Shown here: piece by piece, positions 1 to 9,978 of the stretch
How the letters are laid out: the number at the start of each line of letters is the position of its first letter
Position numbering within the stretch: position 1 is the first letter of the stretch
From: Acridotheres tristis
Taxonomy: Eukaryota; Chordata; Aves; Passeriformes; Sturnidae
NCBI GenBank assembly: GCA_037013685.1
Contig: CM072896.1
Coordinates: forward strand, 13,775,444-13,839,443
Direction: 5' to 3'
Length of the DNA stretch: 64,000 bases
Made by a program: the position numbers and the translations under genes
The notes under the pieces: model-generated
What the model was told of the DNA's origin: nothing
Seen by the model: only the letters and a program-made list of their open reading frames with translations
Databases searched by the model: none

Positions 1-1005
1 CTCATGGATGAGAAGGCAGGACTTGGCTTAATCTCAGCAGACTTGACCTTTTTAGGAGTTTTCTTGAAAGGCTGGTTCCAAGCCCATTTCACAGAGCATT
101 GATTCCCCTACAGAAGACAGGTAAGACCAGAAAGAAGCTGCAAGCAGCCAGGCTGAGATATGACAGAGGATGTATCAGCTGTGAAATCTGCACATCCTTC
201 TCTGTATTTTATCCCTGTTTGGCAACCACCACTAGGAGAAAGCAAAGGACAATTCCCCTGCTTTTACTACCCATTTAGCTCTGCCCCTCTCTTCCCTGGC
301 AGTCTGGAAGTTGCCAGGAGGCCTCTGGAAGCTGTTGATCCATCCTGTCAGCAAAGTTTAGCATGCTCAGCTCCCTTCTTTTCCCCTCACACCTTCACAG
401 GAGCTTCTCAATTTAGGCACCACAGGCAGGGACTCCAAGACACTGCACAGGCCTTGCCTGCCCTTTTACAAAGCTGCCTACCAGGACTTAACCACCTTCT
501 CAGGCCCTCAGCAATACTTTCATTCTATCTTTTCATAAAGGTAAGGTTGCAATCAATGATTCACAGAAAGGGCCCATAAGATGTAGCTGATAAAACCAGG
601 ATGTGGATAGACTGCACCAGTCTTCAGAAAAGCACTGAAAGGGAAGTGGCAGGGGAGGAATGGAAAATTTGCTTGCAAGTGGTTGTGGACTACCAATAAA
701 ATCTTCATAGACAATGAAATAAAAGCAGATGTGGAAACCAGGTGCTGGGGGTCACCTAGAATGGTGACATTCTTGACTTATTATTTCTAATGGGATGGCA
801 GAGAGAAATGAGGCTGAACTGTTGAACTTGCACACAAAGATATCCTCAAACAAATAAAAGATGATTTTAGGCAAGCTGAGTTTGATTTTTTACATTTTAA
901 TAAGTCTTTGAACTAATTATCACAGCAGTTGCTAGCAAGTCTTCATAATGCTTGTGGCAAAAGCTGGAGAGTGACCAAGGACTCCAAGCCTTCCTTGAGT
1001 TCTTT
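1..1005. other. 3' flank of U1 with decayed PLAAT sequence
   Basis: No intact gene. Bases about 370-900 align with the segment downstream of U5 (about 9,390-9,860), including a decayed mini-exon near 465-525. Open frames here are short and not conserved. Confidence 0.6.
896..901 (-). terminator. Poly(A) signal (ATTAAA) of U1
   Basis: Minus-strand ATTAAA about 105 bp past the U1 stop codon. Confidence 0.5.
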
Positions 1006-2176
1006 CTAACAGCACCTCTGTTCTAGTATATATGCCTTTGCCATCATGAATTTGTCAAAAAGGAAGGTATCAGATATATATCTTGCAGAGATAGTGGAAA
1101 AAAGAGTAAGACCATTAGCAGCCACAAAAGGAAGGGCAGCCGGAAAAGTAAGACCAGCCATAACAGAAAGACCAGCAGTTCCTACCCCAGCCATCACTGG
1201 AGCAAGAACGGAACGGATCTTTTGAAGTGCTGTCACGGCCTGCAAAGGGCAAGTAAAACACAGGTTAGAGACATGACAAACACTTATATTTACCCCCAGA
1301 CATGATAAGTGACAACAGGCATAGAAAATTAGGATAATTAAATCAAAGAGAGAAATGTGCCCCATCAGCAGAGGGGTAACAGCCAGGTCGGTAGCCCTAG
1401 GAGGTGGCACTCAGTGAGAGGGCAGTGTCAGGGTGCAGACAGAGCAGAGTGACCCTGCAGGTGCAGGGGCTCTGGGGAGGCCAGAGGCAGCGCTGGTTTG
1501 GAGCCAGGAGCTGCTCTGGGAGGCACCCAGGGGCTCCCCCTGTGACACTCACCTGCTCAGAGACTCCCTCTCCATAGCGGAGCTCTGTCACAAAGTGCTC
1601 ACAGTTCTTGTAGAACAAACGATAGAGCACGATCCTGCCAATCTGGTGCTCAGCACGTCGGATGATCTCCTCCACTGGGAAAGGATTGCGGTAGTGATCA
1701 TATTTGTTGTTGACACGCCAGTTATCATTTTCAGCAGCCTTCTCCAGGAGCTCTTTCTTCACCTTGGCCTTTTTCAGAAATAATGTCACACTACCGGCTG
1801 ATATGGGTGGAGAATTTTCACCTGGGGAAGGCATGGAGGAGATAAGGCAGGCAGCCAAAACTTCTCTAGCCCCTCCAAAACCTCACATGGCTTTTGGACT
1901 GCTCCTGGAAACCTCATCTACACACACAGGGTCCACGTGCACTAGCACCTGGAGGGACATAGGGCTCCTGGAGCACCCCAACACCCCCTCTGCATCCTAC
2001 CAGCCTGCACCAGCCTTACCTACAGGTGTCACATGGATGACATATCCATTCCCCACGTAGATGGCCCAGTGCTGGTAAAGTGGCCGGTCAATCTCGATAA
2101 GGTCCCCAGGGATTGGGTAGTCCTTGTCATCTCTCATATCAAGAATGTGCAATTCACCACCTACAAATGCTTTCAG
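1006..2176 (-). CDS. PLAAT/HRASLS-family LRAT-domain unit U1 (canonical catalytic triad, long hydrophobic tail)
   Basis: Three exons: A 2020-2176, B 1553-1821, C 1006-1239. All use GT-AG sites and the phases join (1, then 0). Exon A carries PGDLIEIDR and [16 protein letters not shown]. Exon B carries VNNKYD and [12 protein letters not shown]. The family's His, His and Cys catalytic residues are all present, so this is the only unit with the textbook triad. PLAAT enzymes cleave or transfer phospholipid acyl chains at membranes. Exon C adds 77 residues, far longer and more hydrophobic than in the other units, ending in Arg-Cys-Cys. Exon A begins in phase 0 after a good acceptor (TTTTCCAG) and has an in-frame Met at its 14th codon, but no CpG island lies upstream. 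The start is therefore either that Met or lies in an upstream exon. An ATTAAA signal follows at 896-901. The family call is firm; the paralogue is not resolved. Confidence 0.85.
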
Positions 2177-2594
2177 CTGGAAAACGCACAGTAAACTCTC
2201 AGTAATAAATTTAGTTTACTTTTTGAGAAAGTTAAGGTAAAATCATTTTTTCCACAGAAACAGCCAATAGGATGTAGCTGATAAAACCAGGATGAGGTAG
2301 AAAGTTTAGACCAGTTCTCAGCACACCACTGGAGTGCAGGTGGCAGTATAAGGAAAAGAAAATTTGCTTTCAAGTGCTTGCAGACAACCACAAAAATCAT
2401 CACACACCAAAAGTAAAAGTAGATGTGACAAACAGGCCAGTGCTGCTGGGGATCACCTTGAGTTGATGATATGTTCGACTTGGTATTTCTTAATGGGATG
2501 GCAGGGAGAAGCAAGGCCAAAATGCTGAACTTGCACACAAACCTATATTCATATACAAGACGATTCTAGGCATGATAAGTTTGGGTTATTATGT

Positions 2595-2600
2595 TTTATT
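2595..2600 (-). terminator. Poly(A) signal (AATAAA) of U2
   Basis: Minus-strand AATAAA about 130 bp past the U2 exon C stop. Confidence 0.5.
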
Positions 2601-2728
2601 GAGGGTTTCAATAAATTCTTTCTGTAAGGGTGGCAAAAGCAGGGCAGAGACCCTGCGCAGCCAGGGAATCCCTGCCTTTATCTCAGCTTTTCCTGATGGA
2701 CCATCAGTGCTCTCTTTCTCTCTGGATT

Positions 2729-3800
2729 TTACCCCCAGAAAGCACACTCACACAGTAAAGGCAACAGCACAGTTCCTACTGCCAGCATGCAAACATTTGC
2801 TATCTTAGCAGTTAAAGGGAAAGCAAAACTTAGGGTGGAAACAAGAGAAGCACTTTGATTTTGCCCAAGAAATGGTAATGGAGAAAAGGCAGTGATAACC
2901 TGAACAAGTAAATCAATGGGAGGCATGTGCCCCATCAGCAGAGGGGTAACACCCAGGTCGGTAGCCCTAGGAGGTGGCACTCAGTGAGAGGGCAGTGTCA
3001 GGGTGCAGACAGAGCAGAGTGACCCTGCAGGTGCAGGGGCTCTGGGGAGGCCAGAGGCAGCGCTGGTTTGGAGCCCACGCCTGCCACTGGGCTGTGCCCA
3101 TGCAGGCTGCAGGCTGTGTCCCAGTCCCGCGGCTCCCAGCGAGCAGCCAGGAGCTGCTCTGGGAGGCACCCAGGGGCTCATCCTGTAGCACTCACCCTGC
3201 CACCATAGCGGAGTTTTGTCACAAAATCGTCAGATTTGAAGTCAAACACATCATATGCCATCTCCTCACCAACACAACCCTCAGCACGCCAGATGACCTC
3301 CTCCACAAACAGAGGAGTGCAGTGACAGTCATACTTGTTGTTGACAGCCCAGGCATCATTTCCAGCCACGTCCTTCAGGAGCTCCTTTGCAACTTTTATG
3401 ATCAGTATTGTCTCACTGCCAGCTGACAGGGATGTGATTTCTTCATCTGTGAAAGGCAGGGAGGAGATAAGGCAGGCAGCAAACTTTCTCTGGCCCCTCC
3501 AAAACCTCACATGGCTTTTGGACTGCTCCTGGAAATCTCATCTACACACACAGGGTCCACATGCAGCAGCACCTGGAGGGACACAGGGCTCCTGGAGCAC
3601 CCCAACACCCCCTCTGCATCCTACCAGCCTGCACCAGCCTTACCTACAGGTGTCACATGGATGACATATCCATCTCCCACATAGAGGGCCCAGTGATCAT
3701 AATGTCCCCGTTTGATCTCAATCAAGTCCCCAGGCTTTGGGTACTCCTCATCATCTCTTGTATCAAGAATCTTGAATTCGTCATCTACAACTGTCCTCTG
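2729..3800 (-). CDS. PLAAT-like LRAT-domain unit U2, catalytic Cys lost
   Basis: Exons A 3644-3800, B 3196-3446 and a short terminal exon C 2729-2803. Exon A encodes [11 protein letters not shown] and [17 protein letters not shown], so both family histidines are kept. In exon B the NCEHFV motif reads KSDDFV: Cys becomes Ser and the Glu-His pair becomes Asp-Asp. Exon B is six codons shorter at its end (YGGR then GTGAGT) than in U1 and U4-U7. Exon C reads [17 protein letters not shown] plus seven residues and a stop, a single short hydrophobic tail. Exon A has no Met upstream of the LRAT core (the Met of U1 is Thr here), so U2 cannot start translation in its own exon A. It must be joined to an upstream exon or be non-functional. 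AATAAA on the minus strand at 2595-2600. Probably a pseudoenzyme domain. Confidence 0.75.
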
Positions 3801-4219
3801 CTGGAAATCACAAAGTAAACTGTCAGTAATAAATTTAGTTTACTTTTTGAGAAAGTTAAAATCAGTTTATTCATAGAAACAGCCAATAAGAAGTAACTGA
3901 TGAAACCAGGATGAGGTAGAAATTTTAAACCAGTCCTCAACAGACTACTGGGGAGCGGTGGCAGCATAAGGAAAGAAAAATTTGCTTCCAAGTGCTTGCA
4001 GACTACCACAAAATTCATCATACACCGAAAGTAGATGTGACAAACAGGCCAGTGCTGCTGGGGATCACCTTGAATTAATGATATGCTTGACTTAGTGTTT
4101 CTTAATGGGATGGCAGGGAGAAGCTAGGCCAGAATGCTGAACTTGCACACAAACCTATATTCATATACAAGAAGATTCTAGGCATGGTAAGTTTGGGGTT
4201 TTTACATTTTCTTAAGGCT

Positions 4220-4230
4220 TTTATTTTATT
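4220..4230 (-). terminator. Poly(A) signals (two overlapping AATAAA) of U3
   Basis: Two overlapping minus-strand AATAAA hexamers about 130 bp past the U3 exon C stop. Confidence 0.5.
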
Positions 4231-4360
4231 CTTTGTATAAGGGTGGTAAAAGCAGGGCAGAGACTCTGTGTAGCCAGGGAATCCCTGCCTTTATCTCAGC
4301 TTTTCCTGATGGACCATCAGTGCTCTCTTTCTCTCTGGATTTTACCCCCAGAAAGCACAC

Positions 4361-5414
4361 TCACACAGTGAAGGTAACAACAGAGATCCATCCTACTGCC
4401 AGCAGGCAAACATTTGCCATCTTAGTGGATAAAGGGAAAGGAAAACTCAGGCTGGAAACACGACGAGCACTTTCATTTAGCCCCCGGTATGGTAATGGAG
4501 AAAAGGCAGTGATAACCTGAACAAGTAAATCAATGGGAGGCATGTGCCCCATCAGCAGAGGGGTAACACCCAGGTCGGTAGCCCTAGGAGGTGGCACTCA
4601 GTGAGAGGGCAGTGTCAGGGTGCAGACAGAGCAGAGTGACCCTGCAGGTGCAGGGGCTCTGGGGAGGCCAGAGGCAGCGCTGGTTTGGAGCCCACGCCTG
4701 CCACTGGGCTGTGCCCATGCAGGCTGCAGGCTGTGTCCCAGTCCCGCGGCTCCCAGCGAGCAGCCAGGAGCTGCTCTGGGAGGCACCCAGGGGCTCATCC
4801 TGTAGCACTCACCCTGCCACCATAGCGGAGTTTTGTCACAAAATCGTCAGATTTGAAGTCAAACACATCATATGCCATCTCCTCACCAACACAACCCTCA
4901 GCATGCTGGATGATATCTTCCACGGGCAGAGGTCTGCAGCACTGGTCATACTTGTTGTTGACAGCCCAGGCATCATTTCCAGCCACGTCCTTCAGGAGCT
5001 CCTTTGCAACTTTTGTGATCAGTATTGTCTCACTGCCAGCTGACAGGGATGTGATTTCTTCATCTGTGAAAGGCAGGGAGGAGATAAGGCAGGCAGCAAA
5101 CTTTCTCTGGCCCCTCCAAAACCTCACATGGCTTTTGGACTGCTCCTGGAAATCTCATCTACACACACAGGGTCCACGTGCACTAGCACCTGGAGGGACA
5201 CAGGGCTCCTGGAGCACCCCAACACCCCCTCTGCATCCTACCAGCCTGCACCAGCCTTACCTACAGGTGTCACATGGATGACATATCCATCTCCCACATA
5301 GAGGGCCCAGTGATCATAATGTCCCCGTTTGATCTCAATCAGGTCCCCAGGCTTTGGGTAGTCCTCACCTTCTCCCATGTCAAGAAAGTGCAATTGACGA
5401 CTGACAACATCCTT
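4361..5414 (-). CDS. PLAAT-like LRAT-domain unit U3, catalytic Cys lost
   Basis: Exons A 5261-5414, B 4813-5063, C 4361-4420. Very close to U2: exon A has [11 protein letters not shown] and [17 protein letters not shown] with both histidines, and exon B again has KSDDFV where the family has NCEHFV. It differs from U2 around the end of the helix before that motif ([15 protein letters not shown]). Exon C is only 19 codons (begins [11 protein letters not shown]) before TGA. An in-frame Met lies at codon 13 of exon A ([10 protein letters not shown]), one codon earlier than in U1, but no promoter-like CpG island is nearby. AATAAA copies lie at 4220-4230 on the minus strand. It is likely either an internal domain of a larger U4-U1 protein or a separately ended isoform; catalysis of the usual thiol type looks impossible. 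Confidence 0.75.
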
Positions 5415-5840
5415 CTGGTAAACACACAGTAAGCTGTCAGTAATAAATTTAGTTTACTTTTTGAGAAAGTTAAAATAATTTTTTCCATAGAAACAGCCAA
5501 TAGGATGTAGCTGATAAAACCAGGATGAGGTAGAAAGTTTAAACCAGTCCTCAACAAACCACTGGAGGGGAGGTGGCAGCATAAGGAAAAGAAAATTTTC
5601 TTTCAAGTGCTTGCAGACAACCACAAAAATCATCACACACCAAAAGTAAAAATAGATGTGACAAAAAGGCCAGTGCTGCTGGGGATCACCTTGAATTAAT
5701 GATATGCTTGACTTGGTATTTCTTAATGGGATGGCAGGGAGAAGCTAGGCCAGAATGCTGAACTTGCACACAAACCTATATTCATATACAAGAAGATTCT
5801 AGGCATGGTAAGTTTGGGGTTTTTACATTTTCTTAAGGCT

Positions 5841-5851
5841 TTTATTTTATT
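5841..5851 (-). terminator. Poly(A) signals (two AATAAA) of U4
   Basis: Two minus-strand AATAAA hexamers about 115 bp past the U4 exon C stop. If used, they end a one-domain transcript before U3. Confidence 0.5.
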
Positions 5852-5962
5852 CTTTGTATAAGGGTGGTAAAAGCAGGGCAGAGACTCTGTGTAGCCAGGG
5901 AATCCCTTCCTTTATCTCAGCTTTTCCTGATGGACCATCAGTGCTCTCTTTCTCTCTGGATT

Positions 5963-7015
5963 TTACCCCCAGAAAGCACACTCACACAGTAAAGGCAACA
6001 GCACAGTTCCTACTGCCAGCATGCAAACATTTGCTATCTTAGTGGATAAAGGGAAAGCAAAACTTAGGGTGGAAACAAGAGAAGCACTTTGATTTTGCCC
6101 AAGAAATGGTAATGGAGAAAAGGCAGTGATAACCTGAACAAGTAAATCAATGGGAGGCATGTGCCCCATCAGCAGAGGGGTAACACCCAGGTTGGTAGCC
6201 CTAGGAGGTGGCACTCAGTGAGAGGGCAGTGTCAGGGTGCAGACAGAGCAGAGTGACCCTGCAGGTGCAGGGGCTCTGGGGAGGCCAGAGGCAGCGCTGG
6301 TTTGGAGCCCACGCCTGCCACTGGGCTGTGCCCATGCAGGCTGCAGGCTGTGTCCCAGTCCCGCGGCTCCCAGCGAGCAGCCAGGAGCTGCTCTGGGAGG
6401 CACCCAGGGGCTCCCCCTGTAGCACTCACCTGCTCAAAGAATGCCTCTCCATAGCGGAGTTTTTGCACAAAGTGCTCACAGTTCCTACCAATTGAACAAT
6501 ATGTCACCTCCTTGCCCATATAAGCTTCTGCACGCTGGATGATCTCCTTCACTGGGAGAGGAGTTTGGCACTTATCAGACTCGTTGTTGACACGCCATTT
6601 ATTATGTCGTACCACCTTCTTCAGGCGCTGCTTCTTCACTGTTCTGATGAATAATGCCACCTTACGGAGTCCCTTCTGTTTTACCACTTTTACCTTCTGT
6701 TTACCTGTATATGGAAGGGAGGAGATAACGCAGGAAGGCAGGTGCTCTCTTGCTCCTCCAAGACCTAAGACGTGTTTCCTGTCCTCCTGGAAAGGGCTTT
6801 TACACACAAAGGGTCAATGGCCAGCCCATGGAGGTAGACAGGGCTCCCGGATTACCCGAGAATTCCTGTGCGCCTTGCCGGTCTGTGATACCCTTACCTG
6901 CAGGTGTCAAGTTGATGACATATCCATCTCCCATGTAGAGGGCCCAATGCTGATGAAATGGCCGGTCGATCTCGATCAGGTCCCCGGGCTGGGGTTTGCA
7001 GTTGTTCTGTCCCAT
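5963..7015 (-). CDS. PLAAT-family LRAT-domain unit U4, basic insert, Asn at second His
   Basis: Exons A 6898-7015, B 6430-6704, C 5963-6037. Translation starts at 7015 ([18 protein letters not shown]), directly downstream of a CpG island. [15 protein letters not shown] shows the first catalytic His kept and the second replaced by Asn; [13 protein letters not shown] keeps the catalytic Cys. Many NlpC/P60-fold enzymes use Asn at the third position, so activity is possible. The start of exon B is unusually rich in Lys and Arg ([14 protein letters not shown] and [11 protein letters not shown]), unlike U1-U3. Exon C gives [17 protein letters not shown], then seven residues and a stop, matching U2. 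Minus-strand AATAAA at 5841-5851. Because exon B ends in phase 0 and exon A of U3 begins in phase 0, U4 could also be the first domain of a longer product. Confidence 0.83.
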
Positions 7016-7029
7016 CTCAGGAGCGTGCA

Positions 7030-7640
7030 GTCAGGACATGCACCTGTAGCTGGGCTGGCTGAGCGCAGCGCAGAGCGCAGCGGGGAGGCGAGGGCTGTGC
7101 AGGGGCAGCTGCCGGGAGCGCAGCACGGAGCGTGTCAGTGGCGGGCCCCGAGGGCAGCGGCTGGCGGAGCGGCGGCCCAAGGCCGAGCCCGGCCCGCCGG
7201 TGTGTCCAGCTGCTGCCGCCGTCCGCGCCTGCCCCCGCCCGCCCGCGGTGCCCGCCCTCCCGTCCCGGCCGCGCTCCCTTCGGGGCTCCGCTGCCGCCGG
7301 GCCCGGGCTCGCTCCGCTACGGGAACGCGGCTGCCCGGGGGTGTCCGCGGTGCCCAGCCCGTGCCCAGGCTCTGGGGCACCTCCGGCCACCCGTCATAGC
7401 CGCCCCCGCCGTCGGTAGACTGCAGGGACCGATTCCAGGCTGAAAAAGCGCGTTCGCAGCCCTGCAAATCCGCTCACCCCCGCGTCTGCCCCACTGCTGC
7501 CGCGGCCAAGATTCCGGTCTATGCTCCCGCTATAAATAGTTTTGTAGAGGCGTTTGGGCAGTCGTTCCGGGGTCACTGCCTCTCCTGCCCCGGAGCAGGT
7601 CGTCTCGCAACACCCCTTCCCTACAGCCGGAAAACTCCAC
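7030..7640 (-). promoter_or_regulatory. CpG-island promoter of U4
   Basis: Dense CpG, strongly GC-rich sequence directly upstream of the U4 start codon. On the minus strand it contains CTATTTATAGCGGGAGCA at about 7520-7540 and, about 50 bp further, GGGGGTGAGCG, which could be a first-exon donor. Both elements are kept in the otherwise diverged U7 island, which suggests a core promoter. The start site itself cannot be placed. Confidence 0.7.
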
Positions 7641-9445
7641 TCCAAAAGTACTGCCAAAAACACATGTCGAGCGGATAACATGATTTTGTTACCGAGGAAG
7701 TGTGGCCACCACCTTATTATGGGAAGACTCTATCCCTTTGCCATCCTTCTATCCAGTGATCGGCAACAGCCCTGCCCCTGCGCCCTCTCACTCTGCTGGA
7801 CGTTGTCTTGCACATCGACAGCCACTGGATCATGCCTAAAACCTGACTTGGCTACCAGTCAAACAGTTGGTACCAAAAGTGGCAGACGCTGCTGCAGAGG
7901 GATCCCAAATGGCCTCGTGTAAACGGAGAAGACTTCTCAGCAAAAAACTGATGCATTAGATGTATGTTAATCCCACCTACAAATACAGTGAAGGATACAA
8001 GGTTGCACAATGTTTTGGCTTCCCAGGCTTGCACTGAATCAGCCCAGGTTTTCATCCTCTGATGTGCACCTTCTTCAAATGGTTGAAATCTCTGCAAAAG
8101 CCCCTGCAAGTTTAGGGACAGTCTGTGCCCGTGTCCCTGATCATAATCAAGGGTATTTCTCTTGGGTCTTGGGAAACGAGCAGCCTTGACTCCATTCCAT
8201 GGCATCTGCAGGTCTCAGGCCTTGCCAGTATCGCCTACAAAGCCTCCAAATGCAGCAAGTGATGGATTCTGCTGCTCTTCCTCACACTCTCACCACATGT
8301 TTTGGGCAGTGATTCACGAAATCCTGTCAATGCCCCCACCAGGCTCCATGGAAAGGCAGCCCCATAATGAGCAACATCACCCTGACTGCAAAGAGAAGCA
8401 CAGTACAAATGCAGACTGCCACATTCCTTGAAATCCTACAGCTTAGATGAACAGCAAGACATTCCCCAAAGGAAGTAATTCCAGTATTCTTCTCTTAGAG
8501 GACAATATAGAGATGTGAGAGGTCCATACTCTGCTCTCACACAGTGCTCCCTTAGCAGTGTGTGGAGACAGAATGCTCTGAGTACAGAAAGGTTCATGGG
8601 TTGCTCTATAACCACTTAATTAGGCAATAAACAAGATTTGATTCAATTTCCAGGAATACAAAAATGAGTTTCAGTTTCATTTTGATTATAACCTGCTTTC
8701 CTGTATTGAAACGAAGGGCTTTCTTCAGATGTAATAACAATGGGCTCTACAAAATAACAGGAAGCCTTGGATTGGTTATTTCAAGCCTTGTAAAACTGCC
8801 ATTTAAAAAAGTAGTGAATTAATTTTTTGTTTTGCTTTGCTTGCTTGCACAGCTTTTGATACACCTACTAAACCACCTTTTTCTCAAGATACCAGTTCTT
8901 CACTTCAACTCTTCTGATTCCATTCCTGATGGGGCTGGCAGGGGAGAGAGTAATTGAGTGGCTGCCCGATTCTTTGTTGCTGGCTGGGGTTAAACCAGGA
9001 CAACCTGTTCAGAGCAGACAAAACCAGCCAGCCTCTCACACACAGCTGCTCTGCTCTCCCCTCTTCCTGCACTGCAGACAGTTGCATGTAAGAAAAGCAA
9101 CACAGGATTCTGTGTCTCACAAGTATGATGCATCTAACCTGGTTCCAAACACTTGAGGCAGGTGAAGGACAATAAAGCAGACTTTTCCCTGAACAGTTTT
9201 TTTCCAAGACAATCCACACATCAGCTTTGTGAGAAGGAAATAGCATGGCTCAGCACATTGGAAAATGCTTTGTAGGTAGAGAAAAACTAAGCAAAACACC
9301 ATCATGCCGAAATCAGAGCACTTCTGTAAAACTCTGAAGGATATAGCTTATAAGACCTATCATTCCCTCCAACCTCCCAACCTCCCAGGAGTTTCTCAGT
9401 TTAGGCAGGACAAGTACAGGCTCCAAGACACTACATAAGCCCTAC
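7641..9445. other. Gene-free part of 4,047-bp unit 1
   Basis: About 1.8 kb between the CpG island and the remnant mini-exon, with small unrelated open frames only and no recognisable domain or transposon. Copies lie at 11,688-13,492 and 15,735-17,539. Confidence 0.6.
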
Positions 9446-9499
9446 CTGCTCCTTTGCAGACATTGCAGCCAAGGCTTTCCCACCTACATAGAGCTTCAG
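9446..9499 (-). pseudogene. Remnant mini-exon of a lost PLAAT unit (unit 1)
   Basis: A 54-bp open segment, LKLYVGGKALAAMSAKEQ, follows TTTTCCAG and ends before GTAGGG. It aligns with the start of exon A of U1 ([14 protein letters not shown]), and its upstream flank aligns with the flank of that exon. The LRAT core that should follow is missing. It may be dead, or an alternative last exon (four more codons to a stop if read through), since exon B of U5 also ends in phase 0. A more decayed version lies near 465-525, downstream of U1. Confidence 0.55.
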
Positions 9500-9847
9500 C
9501 TGGAAAACCCTCTGCAGTACTTTTTTTGACTTGTTCAGAATGTTTAGGTTAAAATCATGGATATACAGAAAAAGCCTATAGGAAAAAAATGATGAAAATG
9601 GATGACAAACCTGCACCAGTGCAAATGCAACCAGACTACCACAAAAATCATCAGAGGTAATGAAATAAAAGTAGACATAGCAACCAGGCCAGTGCTGCTG
9701 GAGGTCACTTTAAGTGATGCCATTCCTGACTTTTTATTTCTTAATGAGATAGCAGGGAAAAGCAAGGCCAAGCAGTTGAACTTAGATGCAAAGTTATACT
9801 TAGATACAAGAGGATTTGCGGGCAATTAAAGTTTGGGTTTCTGACAT

Positions 9848-9853
9848 TTTATT
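9848..9853 (-). terminator. Poly(A) signal (AATAAA) of U5
   Basis: Minus-strand AATAAA about 126 bp past the U5 stop; repeated for U6 (13895-13900) and U7 (17942-17947). Confidence 0.55.
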
Positions 9854-9978
9854 AAGGCTTATTTAATGTTTCCAGAAAGGCACAGTCGCTAGGAAGCCTT
9901 GATGGCAGGAATGCTGACCAGTGACCGCTGTGGCCAGGGGCTCCCCCTGCCTTGCTCTGAGCTCTTCGTGACAGCCCA

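Larger units (their letters stand above)
2729..7015. repeat. Older tandem array of PLAAT units with 1,617-bp period
   Basis: The GC-rich intron between exons B and C recurs at 3003, 4620 and 6237 (period 1,617), with flanking exons and 3' regions in the same order. U1 extends the array to the left at a slightly shorter spacing (about 1,570), partly because of a 73-bp deletion in that intron. Exons have diverged much more than the intron. Confidence 0.9.

Noticed and set aside
2967..3191. 74-residue frame repeated identically in almost every PLAAT unit
   Set aside because: It lies between the exon B donor and exon C acceptor, so it is intron. Its identity reflects DNA-level conservation, with the opposite strand equally open.
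3785..4021. Frame before U2 exon A as a possible upstream coding exon
   Set aside because: It reaches the exon in a different frame from the LRAT reading, and the equivalent frames in other units are not conserved as protein.
7031..7467. Overlapping long open frames on both strands in the CpG islands (also at 11.1, 15.1 and 19.2 kb)
   Set aside because: Stop codons are rare in very GC-rich DNA; the peptides are low-complexity Arg/Ala/Pro/Gly with no family motif, and all sit in the presumed promoters.
7525..7540. Plus-strand TATAAATA as promoter of a plus-strand gene
   Set aside because: No plus-strand coding sequence with any recognisable motif follows in any of the copies; kept only as a possible divergent promoter.
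8975..9075. Possible LTR-like sequence (GGGGTTAAACCAGGACA)
   Set aside because: A short resemblance only; no terminal repeats, target-site duplication or retroviral reading frame could be seen.
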